Below, piece after piece: positions 6,231-12,931 of a DNA stretch of 16,150 nt. The DNA comes from Candidatus Woesearchaeota archaeon (GTDB taxonomy: Archaea > Nanobdellota > Nanobdellia > Woesearchaeales > WJKL01). Where the stretch lies: assembly GCA_019322535.1 (NCBI GenBank), contig JAHWIM010000067.1:1-16150 (forward strand), read 5' to 3'. Made by a program: the position numbers and the translations under genes. How positions within the stretch are numbered: position 1 is the first letter of the stretch; every line of letters begins with the position of its first letter. The notes beneath the pieces are model-generated. The model had not been told where the DNA came from, made no database searches, and saw nothing but the letters and a program-made list of their open reading frames with translations.

Positions 6231-8051
6231 TTATTCAACTGTTACAGATTTTGCAAGATTTTTTGGCTTGTCAATATCACACTCTCTGAATTTTGCAATG
6301 TGATATGCTAATAACTGTAATGGAACTGCTGTTAAGAAAGGGTATAATAGACCAGATGTTTGTGGAACATATAGGACATGATCAGCAAGTCTTTTGATTT
6401 CTTCATCTCCTTGTGTAGCAATTGCAATTATTTTTCCACCTCTTGCTTTTACTTCTTCCATGTTACTTTTAATTTTTGTATAAGAATCATCTTGAACAGC
6501 AATTACAACAACAGGCATTTCATGGTCTATTAATGCAATTGGGCCGTGCTTCATTTCAGCTGCTGGATAACCTTCTGCGTGGAGATAAGAAACTTCTTTT
6601 AATTTTAATGCGCCTTCAAGAGCAATTGGATAACTAGTTCCACGACCTAAATAGAGGGCGTTTGTTTTGCGGTAATATTCTTTTGCACATTTAATTACAT
6701 CTTTATCTTCTTTTAACATAAAATCTATTTTTTCTGGGATTTTCTTTAATGCTGCTAATCTTCCAACAAGATGTTCTTTTGGCCATGTTCCTGTTAATTG
6801 GGCTAGATAGATCCCAAATAAATATAATATTGATAATTGTGCTGTAAATGCTTTTGTTGAAGCAACTCCAATTTCAATGCCTGCTCTTGTATATATAGTT
6901 GAGTCTGATTCTCTTGGAACAGTGCTTCCAATAACATTGCAGATAGAGAGAACTTTTGCTCCTTTTGATTTTGCTGTTTTTATTGCTGCAATAGTATCTG
7001 CTGTTTCTCCTGACTGACTTATTGCTATTACTAATGTTTTTTCGTCAACAACAGGATTCCTGTACCTGAATTCAGATGCATAGTCTACTTCTACTGGAAT
7101 CTTTCCTAATGCTTCTAAGGTATATTTTCCTATCAGTCCAGCGTGCCATGAAGTTCCGCAGGCAATAATAGATATTTTATTTATTGATCCAAGATAATAA
7201 TCTGTTAATTTAAAATCTTCAAAAACAACTTTGTCGTCTTTTATTCTAGAACTTATTGTATTCTGTATTGAAGTTGGCTGCTCAAAAATTTCTTTTAGCA
7301 TGAAATGCTCAAATTCACCTTTTTGTGCTTGCTCTGCATCCCAATCTATTCTTACAATTTTTCTTTTGATTTCTTTTCCTGTTTCAAAGTTTAGGATTTT
7401 GTAATTGTCATTTATGATTAGCATTTCGTCATCTTCTAGAAATATGACATCTTTTGTATATTCTATAAATGCAGGGATATCAGAAGCAATAAAATATTCA
7501 TTTTTTCCTAATCCAAAAATTAACGGGGAAGCTTTTTTTGCTGCTATTATTTTATCTGATTTTTTATTAAGGATAGCTACTGCAAATGTTCCTTCTAATC
7601 GTTTTAATGCAAGTGCTACAGCTTTTTCAAATTCATTATCTTTACAGTATTCTTCTATTAAGTGAGGGATTACTTCTGTATCTGTTTGAGAAATAAACTT
7701 ATATCCTTTTTCAGTTAATTCATTTTTTAGTTCTTCATAATTTTCTATAATTCCATTATGAACAACAGCGATATCTTTTTTTGTAGATGTATGAGGATGG
7801 GAGTTTGCTTCAGTTACTTGTCCATGGGTTGCCCATCTTGTGTGGCCTATTGCAATTCTTGCATCTTTTATTACAAAGCAATCTTCACATTCTTCGCCTA
7901 TTTTTCCAACTTTTTTTATTAGTTTTAATTCATGGTCATATTTTAATGCAACACCCCAGGAATCATAACCGCGATATTCTAGTTTTTTTAATCCTCTTAT
8001 AGCTAATTCATTAGCATCTTTGAATCCCTTATAACCAATTATTCCACACAT
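6231..8051 (-). CDS. glmS: Glutamine--fructose-6-phosphate aminotransferase (isomerizing)
   Basis: This enzyme makes glucosamine 6-phosphate from fructose 6-phosphate and glutamine, the entry to amino sugars. The 606-aa product has an N-terminal class II glutaminase domain starting Met-Cys-Gly-Ile-Ile-Gly, in which Cys2 becomes the N-terminal nucleophile. HTRWATHG (70-77), SHPH and NGIIENY (99-105) follow. The C-terminal half has two SIS domains, with ACGTSWHAG, ISQSGETADTI, ASTKAFTAQ, GRGTSYPIALEGALKLKE and the C-terminal KSVTVE. ATG 8051 is chosen over GTG 8060 because Cys must follow Met, and because GGTGAT lies 5 nt upstream of ATG. That site includes the stop codon of the preceding nucleotidyltransferase gene. 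No glmS ribozyme is seen. Confidence 0.96.
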   Translation of the reverse strand: MCGIIGYKGFKDANELAIRGLKKLEYRGYDSWGVALKYDHELKLIKKVGKIGEECEDCFVIKDARIAIGHTRWATHGQVTEANSHPHTSTKKDIAVVHNGIIENYEELKNELTEKGYKFISQTDTEVIPHLIEEYCKDNEFEKAVALALKRLEGTFAVAILNKKSDKIIAAKKASPLIFGLGKNEYFIASDIPAFIEYTKDVIFLEDDEMLIINDNYKILNFETGKEIKRKIVRIDWDAEQAQKGEFEHFMLKEIFEQPTSIQNTISSRIKDDKVVFEDFKLTDYYLGSINKISIIACGTSWHAGLIGKYTLEALGKIPVEVDYASEFRYRNPVVDEKTLVIAISQSGETADTIAAIKTAKSKGAKVLSICNVIGSTVPRESDSTIYTRAGIEIGVASTKAFTAQLSILYLFGIYLAQLTGTWPKEHLVGRLAALKKIPEKIDFMLKEDKDVIKCAKEYYRKTNALYLGRGTSYPIALEGALKLKEVSYLHAEGYPAAEMKHGPIALIDHEMPVVVIAVQDDSYTKIKSNMEEVKARGGKIIAIATQGDEEIKRLADHVLYVPQTSGLLYPFLTAVPLQLLAYHIAKFRECDIDKPKNLAKSVTVE

Positions 8052-8056
8052 CACAA

Positions 8057-8758
8057 TCACCTTTCTATATTCTTTAAAAATTCCTCTACTTTTGGAATGT
8101 CTTCTTTACATCCAAGGTCAAGCCAATAGTCTTTTAGTTTTAGTGCTTTTACTTTTCCTTGTTGAGCAAGAATTGTTATTGCATCTGTTAATTCATATTC
8201 TCCTCTTGGAGAAAGTTCTATTTTATCTAAAGCAGTCCAGATTTCTGGAGTGAATTTGTACAAACCAATGTTGATTATGTTGCTTGGTGGAATTTCTGGC
8301 TTTTCTTCTATCTTAACTAATTTGTCGCCTTCGATTACAAAAACACCATATTTGCTTACATCTCCTTGCATTTCTTTTCCAACAGCATAACAAAATTCAT
8401 CTTGATTGTTTATTGATTTAAGATCTTGTATTGAGAAAAGATTATCTCCTCCTAAAACAATAAAATTCTCATTTTTGCAGAATTCTTTTGCCTGCATTAC
8501 TGCATGGCCTGTTCCTAGTTGTTCTTTTTGTTCTATTAATATTGCATTAATGTTATTTTCTTTTACAAACTCTGCAATTTTTTCTTTGAGATAACCTACA
8601 ATTATTCCAAATTCATCAAATCCAGCTTTTTTTAGATTTTCAATAACATAATATAAGAAAGGCTTTTCATTCACTCCTATCAAAACTTTCGGAATGTTTT
8701 CTGTTAAAGGAAGCATTCGTGTTCCTTTACCTGCTGCCATTATTACTGCTTTTGTCAT
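8057..8758 (-). CDS. GlmU-like sugar-1-phosphate nucleotidyltransferase (no acetyltransferase domain)
   Basis: This 233-aa protein is a single nucleotidyltransferase domain. The N-terminal AAGKGTRMLPLT..IPK loop (8-24) binds the nucleotide. QKEQLGTGHAV (77-87) matches the uracil-binding segment of GlmU-type enzymes, GGDN (103-106) holds the metal-binding Asp, and GEYELTDAI and KDYWLDLG follow. These favour UDP-GlcNAc pyrophosphorylase activity over dTDP-glucose synthesis. Bacterial GlmU and several archaeal homologues carry a C-terminal left-handed beta-helix acetyltransferase; it is absent here, and the protein stops just after the catalytic domain. Acetylation is probably supplied by the GNA1-like gene of the same operon. 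ATG 8758 is preferred over TTG 8764. UDP-glucose pyrophosphorylase remains an alternative. Confidence 0.82.
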   Translation of the reverse strand: MTKAVIMAAGKGTRMLPLTENIPKVLIGVNEKPFLYYVIENLKKAGFDEFGIIVGYLKEKIAEFVKENNINAILIEQKEQLGTGHAVMQAKEFCKNENFIVLGGDNLFSIQDLKSINNQDEFCYAVGKEMQGDVSKYGVFVIEGDKLVKIEEKPEIPPSNIINIGLYKFTPEIWTALDKIELSPRGEYELTDAITILAQQGKVKALKLKDYWLDLGCKEDIPKVEEFLKNIER

Positions 8759-8768
8759 TTTCAACTCT

Positions 8769-10262
8769 TTATTCAGAAGTTTCTACAAAATCCTCTGACT
8801 CTAATAAATCACCTGATCCTAGCTGAATATCAGTTACACAATCATTAAAGGCTTTTTCACCCATTCCAAGAAGTTTTTCAGAATATTCTCTATCTTTGGT
8901 ATCTGTAATAATTCTGAAAAGACCTGCTTCTGTTTTTGAAGCTCTGTACCATATCCATCCAGGACCTTCTTTTGTTTCTTCTCTAATTATTTTAAGGCCG
9001 CCTGTTTCATCTCCTGTTTTTCTTATTTCTTTGATATGTGGTTGGTTTTTCCAATATTGCTCTAATCTTTGTCTTAATCTAATAGCTATATCTGGATCAC
9101 ATTTAATATCTGATCTTGAATTAAAATAAGCAGGAAATTCTTCTAAGATTTCAGTAACTTTTTTGTTTCTTTCTGCCATAAGTCTTAAAATGATTGCTAG
9201 GGATAGAACACCATCTCTACATTTGGATGGTGGAAAGATTCCTCCTGAACTAGAACCCTCTCCTCCTACAGGGGCTTTTAATTCATCCATCTTATCTACG
9301 ACGTTAATTTCTCCTACTTCAACTTCAACAGTTTTTGCTCCATGTTTTTTAGCTACTTCTTTTATTAGGCTGGATGTTGCATCATTAATCACTACTACTT
9401 TATTTTTTCCCTTATAATCTGCTAAAACTGCTTCTATAAGGAGTGCTAAAATGTATTGTCCAGAGAGCATTCTGCCACGCTCTTTAGAAAATCTTGAACT
9501 ATTAGGAATAACTAATTCAACTCTATCACCATCACAATCCCATCCTGCGCCAATATCAGCTTGAAGACTTTCTACATAAAAAGAAAGATAAGCTAGTGAT
9601 TTTTCATTGGGTTCTATTAATCTGTTAAAAACACCTAATTCCATGTTCTTTTCTATTACCTTTATATTTAGTCTCTTAAGAAGTTCTTTTATAATTGTTG
9701 CAGCAGCTCCTCCGTTTGGATCTACAACTACTTTGAAATTTGCATTTTGAATTTTAAGAATTCCTTTTTCTCCAACTATACTCAGAATAAAGTCAACATA
9801 ACTTTTTCTTAATTCAGCACCCCTATCTTCACATTTTCCTCTTGCTTCTAATTCTTCTTTTTTTGGGTTTTTTGAATTGTCAATTACTTCTTGGATTTCT
9901 GCTGGTTTTAGTACAGAGCCAGTGCTTCTTAAAAATTTCCAACCATTCCAGATTGGTTCATTGTGAGAAGCAGATATAATGACACCACCATCAGCTTTGT
10001 AGAACCTAACTCCGTGCTGTATTGCTGGTGTTGAATTAAATCCAACATCATAAACATCTATTCCTTGTTTAATAAAGATTCTTTTCATATCCTCTTTAAT
10101 TATTGGAGAACTGGGTCTTGTATCCATACCTAAAAGTATTAAAGGTTTAGGATTTTTCTTTTTTAAGAAATTTGAAAAACTTAATGCATAGTTTTCAATA
10201 ACTTCTTTAGTTAAGTCTTTAGTAAACAAACCTCTTATTCCTGAAAATGATTCTGTTAACAT
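8769..10262 (-). CDS. Phosphohexomutase, probably phosphoglucosamine/N-acetylglucosamine mutase
   Basis: This is an alpha-D-phosphohexomutase of 497 aa, longer than the roughly 450 aa common for archaeal GlmM. From ATG 10262, the phosphoserine loop is SASHNEP with Ser99, the metal loop is DCDGDR (Asp242, Asp244, Asp246), and the sugar-binding loop reads GEGSSSGG in place of GEQSGH. The C-terminal phosphate loop reads RASKTEAGLFRI in place of RPSGTEP. All four loops are present but diverged, so substrate choice cannot be read directly. In this operon it would convert (N-acetyl)glucosamine 6-phosphate to the 1-phosphate. GTG 10271 is an alternative start whose codon shares one base with the upstream stop; GTGAT there looks more like the ribosome binding site of ATG 10262. 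Confidence 0.85.
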   Translation of the reverse strand: MLTESFSGIRGLFTKDLTKEVIENYALSFSNFLKKKNPKPLILLGMDTRPSSPIIKEDMKRIFIKQGIDVYDVGFNSTPAIQHGVRFYKADGGVIISASHNEPIWNGWKFLRSTGSVLKPAEIQEVIDNSKNPKKEELEARGKCEDRGAELRKSYVDFILSIVGEKGILKIQNANFKVVVDPNGGAAATIIKELLKRLNIKVIEKNMELGVFNRLIEPNEKSLAYLSFYVESLQADIGAGWDCDGDRVELVIPNSSRFSKERGRMLSGQYILALLIEAVLADYKGKNKVVVINDATSSLIKEVAKKHGAKTVEVEVGEINVVDKMDELKAPVGGEGSSSGGIFPPSKCRDGVLSLAIILRLMAERNKKVTEILEEFPAYFNSRSDIKCDPDIAIRLRQRLEQYWKNQPHIKEIRKTGDETGGLKIIREETKEGPGWIWYRASKTEAGLFRIITDTKDREYSEKLLGMGEKAFNDCVTDIQLGSGDLLESEDFVETSE

Positions 10263-10270
10263 TTTAATCA

Positions 10271-10741
10271 CTATTCGAAAAACATACTGTAAATATATTC
10301 GTCCTCGCCTTTATAGTAGTGGTCTTTTAATTTTGCTTCGAGAATAAATCCTCTTCTTTTATAGAACTGTTGTGCTAATTTATTTGAGGAATGTGCATAA
10401 GCATACATTTTTCTCATTTTTTGGCCTTGTGATTTATAGAATTTATCTGCTTCCTGGACCATCTTTTTGAATAGCTTTTTAGCAATACCTTTTTCCCTAT
10501 GTTCTGGAAGTACAGCAACTCTGGCACAGTGTGCAAGTTTATGTTTAGGCCTGCCGTGCATAGCCCAGCATGCTATTCCTACTATTTTTCCATTATTATT
10601 GGCTATAACATAATGAAAACCTTTTTCAAATTCTTCTTTTGTTATTTTTAGCGCTTCTTTTTTTGTTTTGATATTGTAATTTTCGAAAAGTACTTCTGCT
10701 ATTCTTTTTTGATCTTTTGGTGTTGCTTTTCTATATTTCAT
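10271..10741 (-). CDS. GNAT-family N-acetyltransferase, substrate unknown
   Basis: This 156-aa GNAT protein is the first gene of the amino-sugar operon. The acetyl-CoA loop is in VAVLPEHREKGIAKKL (75-90), and the C-terminal block NKLAQQFYKRRGF with a closing GEDEYIYSMFFE is typical of the RimI-like/GNAT group that acetylates amino groups. It lacks the GNA1 blocks seen in the other acetyltransferase of this operon, so the two are not recent duplicates. GGTGAT lies 5 nt before ATG 10741, and a TATA box at 10772-10783 is well spaced. Its stop codon shares a base with a possible GTG start of the mutase. A protein, a sugar nucleotide or a small amine are all possible substrates. Confidence 0.78.
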   Translation of the reverse strand: MKYRKATPKDQKRIAEVLFENYNIKTKKEALKITKEEFEKGFHYVIANNNGKIVGIACWAMHGRPKHKLAHCARVAVLPEHREKGIAKKLFKKMVQEADKFYKSQGQKMRKMYAYAHSSNKLAQQFYKRRGFILEAKLKDHYYKGEDEYIYSMFFE

Positions 10742-10771
10742 GGGATATCACCTGCTTAAAAAACCAAAAAA

Positions 10772-10783
10772 CTTATATATAAG
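10772..10783 (-). promoter_or_regulatory. TATA box of the amino-sugar operon
   Basis: The palindrome CTTATATATAAG is centred about 26 nt upstream of 10752. A transcript starting there would have an 11-nt leader holding the GGTGAT ribosome binding site (10752-10747) of the GNAT gene. Confidence 0.55.
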
Positions 10784-10796
10784 TGTTATTAAAATA

Positions 10797-10804
10797 TTTA
10801 TAAT
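10797..10804 (+). promoter_or_regulatory. TATA box of the HTH protein gene
   Basis: TTTATAAT predicts a start near 10826, giving a leader of about 12 nt before ATG 10838. It lies 13 bp from the minus-strand TATA box, so this 96-bp gap is a compact divergent promoter where one bound factor could control both sides. Confidence 0.5.
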
Positions 10805-10837
10805 AACGTTAAAAAAAAAATTTTACTGGTATAGACG

Positions 10838-11761
10838 ATGTTTGTAGTAAAAAAAACCAAAAACGGAATAAGTTCATTATCAGCAAAAGAGATTCATTTA
10901 AAGCAATTAAAATCTATAAAGTCTAGTTTAGCTCAAGCTATATTGACTGAACTTACTAAAAAACCAAGTTATCCTGCAGAATTAGCTAAGAAACTGAAGG
11001 TTGATAAACAGAAGATATACTATCATATTAGAAATTTAGAAAAAGCAAGATTAATTGAGGTTGTAAGAAGAAGGAATATTGGGGGAGCAATTGCTAACTT
11101 TTATAAAACTGTTCAACCAGCTTTTTATTTTAAATTCAGCCCTTTTGAAGAAACACAAAAAATTGCAGGGTTAGAAGAAGAACCTAGTGATTTTCTAGAA
11201 CCTTTTATAGAAGATGGTAAATTAAATGCTACTGTTATTGTTGGAAGTCCTGATCCACATGGTCCTGAAAAAGCAAGAAGCAGAGATGGTTATTATGGAA
11301 TTGATTTGGCTTTATTTTTAGGTACTTTTTTAAGTTATGTTCCTAGTTTGAATGTTAAACTAGATACAGAAGCAAGAACAGAAGATTTAGAGGATAATTT
11401 GATTTTAATTGGTGGACCTGTTGTTAATACTATCACAGATAAAATAAATAATAGGATGCCTATAAAATTTGATAAAAAAGATAATTGGAATGTTGTTTCT
11501 AGTTTGTCTGAAAAAAAATATCATACAGATGAGACCGGAGTTATTGTAAAAATGAAAAATCCTTTTAACAGCAAGAAATTTATTTTAGTTATTGCTGGTA
11601 AAAGATATGCTGGAACAAAAGCTGTTACTATTGCATTTTTGAAATATTTTGCAGAGATTATAAAAGGAAATAAATATGATAATAAAGTTATGGCAAAAGT
11701 TGTTGAAGGTGTTGATTTAGATTCAGATGGAATAGTTGATGATGTAGAAGTATTGGAATGA
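10838..11761 (+). CDS. Winged-helix protein with S-layer-like domain and C-terminal EF-hand loop
   Basis: Residues about 30-92 form an ArsR-like winged helix: AILTELTKKPSYPAELAKKL, recognition helix near DKQKIYYHIRNLEKA, and a basic wing EVVRRRNIGG. The rest (about 110-285) resembles repeats of archaeal S-layer proteins: NATVIVGSPDPHGPEKA, then LILIGGPVVNTITDKI and GVIVKMKNPFNSKKFILVIAG with KAVTIAFLKYF. The last residues, DLDSDGIVDDVE (293-304), have acidic residues at EF-hand positions 1, 3, 5, 9 and 12 and Gly at 6. There is no signal peptide or membrane segment, so it should be cytoplasmic. It faces the amino-sugar operon across a shared promoter region and may regulate it or itself. The S-layer relation is my reading of motifs, not an alignment. 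Confidence 0.7.
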   Translation: MFVVKKTKNGISSLSAKEIHLKQLKSIKSSLAQAILTELTKKPSYPAELAKKLKVDKQKIYYHIRNLEKARLIEVVRRRNIGGAIANFYKTVQPAFYFKFSPFEETQKIAGLEEEPSDFLEPFIEDGKLNATVIVGSPDPHGPEKARSRDGYYGIDLALFLGTFLSYVPSLNVKLDTEARTEDLEDNLILIGGPVVNTITDKINNRMPIKFDKKDNWNVVSSLSEKKYHTDETGVIVKMKNPFNSKKFILVIAGKRYAGTKAVTIAFLKYFAEIIKGNKYDNKVMAKVVEGVDLDSDGIVDDVEVLE

Positions 11762-11801
11762 CTTCGCATTCCAGACCATCCAAAATTAAAATTTTGGAGG
11801 T
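11755..11801 (+). promoter_or_regulatory. Two hairpins between the HTH gene and DUF99, the second covering the ribosome binding site
   Basis: GGAATG (11755-11760) pairs with CATTCC (11767-11772) and contains the stop codon of the HTH gene. CCAAAATT (11780-11787) pairs perfectly with AATTTTGG (11790-11797). The last GG of that stem are the first bases of GGAGGT (11796-11801), the ribosome binding site of the DUF99 gene, so the fold could damp its translation. Confidence 0.4.
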
Positions 11802-11807
11802 ATTAGA

Positions 11808-12368
11808 ATGAAAAAAGAAATTCGCATATTAGGAATTGATGATGCTCCTTTTGATAAGTTTAAAGGAGGAGATGTTTTAGTAATAGGAACTGTTTTTAGA
11901 GGGGGAAGCTGGTTAGATGGTTTATTGTCAACAAAAGTTAAGGTTGATGGCAATGATGCAACTGATAAATTAATTATGATGATAAACAAATGCAAGTTTA
12001 AGCCCCAATTACAAGCAATAATCTTAGATGGAATTGCTCTTGGAGGATTTAATGTTGTTGATGTTGAAAAACTGAATAAAAAAACAAAGATTCCTGTTAT
12101 AGTTGTTATCAGAAGGATGCCTGATTTTAAGAAAATAAAAGAAACATTGAAGAAGTTAAGAAAAGAGAAGAAATTTAGATTAATCGAGAAGGCTGGTAAA
12201 GTTTACAAGGTTGGCGAGATTTATGTTCAGATTAATGGAATTAGTTTAAGAGATACAGAAAAGATCTTGAAGATAAGCTGCACAAGAAGCTTATTGCCTG
12301 AACCAATTAGAGCCGCCCATATAATTGCAGCAGGGATTGTTAAAGGAGAAAGTAAAGGAGATGCTTAG
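11808..12368 (+). CDS. DUF99 family protein (endonuclease V-related fold)
   Basis: This 186-aa protein matches the archaeal DUF99 family. The start reads RILGIDDAPF, then GDVLVIGTVFRGGSWLDGLLSTKVKVDG, then a core strand AIILDGIALGGFNVVDVEKL and the IPVIVVIRRMPDF block. The family is distantly related to endonuclease V and has no settled function. Conserved acidic residues visible here are Asp in GIDDAP, Asp in SWLDG and Asp in ILDGIALGG. ATG 11808 follows an excellent GGAGGT site 6 nt upstream. Its last 4 nt overlap the convergent nitroreductase gene, so both stop codons share bases. It is 46 nt behind the HTH gene and may be cotranscribed with it. Confidence 0.88.
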   Translation: MKKEIRILGIDDAPFDKFKGGDVLVIGTVFRGGSWLDGLLSTKVKVDGNDATDKLIMMINKCKFKPQLQAIILDGIALGGFNVVDVEKLNKKTKIPVIVVIRRMPDFKKIKETLKKLRKEKKFRLIEKAGKVYKVGEIYVQINGISLRDTEKILKISCTRSLLPEPIRAAHIIAAGIVKGESKGDA

Positions 12369-12931
12369 AATTTATTTCTATGAACAACCTCTTTTAATTT
12401 TCTTTTAGGGATATGGAGAATTCCTTTTTCGTCTCTGTAATATTCTGGTTCTTTGCTTGTTTCTTCTGCAACTGGTTGCTCTGTTGGATAACCTAAGGCA
12501 ATTGCTAAGTCAACAAAGTAATCATCAGGAACATTTAATGCTTTTTTTATTTCTTCTTTTTGTACTGCACCCATCATGCAACAACCTATATTGTTTTCAA
12601 AAGCAACTAGGGCGATATTTTGTGCAGCGATTCCTACATCATATTTGTAATAATCTTCAGAACCAGATTTTACTATTATAATAATAACTGCTGTTGGCTC
12701 ATATCCTTTTTTTGCTTTTTTGTCTTCTGAGATAAATCCACCAAAATTCAATAAGGGCAATATATTTTTTAGGGTTTCTTTGTTATCAATAATAATATAT
12801 TCTAATGGCTGTGAATTTCTTGCAGAAGAACTTTGTCTTGCAGCATCTATACATTTTTCTAGAATTTTGTAATCAACAGGTTCTTGTTTAAACAATCTTA
12901 TTGTTCTTTTTTTGATAATTTTTTCATACAT
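12365..12931 (-). CDS. Nitroreductase-family FMN protein
   Basis: This 188-aa protein has the nitroreductase fold markers: an N-terminal basic FMN-binding RTIRLF segment, SSARNSQP (about 35-42), DVGIAAQNIALVAFENNIG (98-116) and the ALGYP strand (146-150). The C-terminus ILHIPKRKL...NKF is typical of short archaeal members. Such proteins use FMN and NAD(P)H to reduce varied substrates; the physiological one is not evident. The start ATG overlaps the end of the ABCE1 gene by 8 nt, so translation is probably coupled, although a link to ribosome recycling is not obvious. The 3' end overlaps DUF99 in convergent orientation. Confidence 0.87.
   Translation of the reverse strand: MYEKIIKKRTIRLFKQEPVDYKILEKCIDAARQSSSARNSQPLEYIIIDNKETLKNILPLLNFGGFISEDKKAKKGYEPTAVIIIIVKSGSEDYYKYDVGIAAQNIALVAFENNIGCCMMGAVQKEEIKKALNVPDDYFVDLAIALGYPTEQPVAEETSKEPEYYRDEKGILHIPKRKLKEVVHRNKF

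Noticed and set aside
8051..8060. GTG 8060 as the glmS start
   Set aside because: Catalytic Cys must be residue 2 after Met removal, which requires ATG 8051.
8040..8075. glmS ribozyme or riboswitch upstream of glmS
   Set aside because: There are only 5 nt between the genes, with the ribosome binding site spanning the stop codon, so there is no room for such an element.
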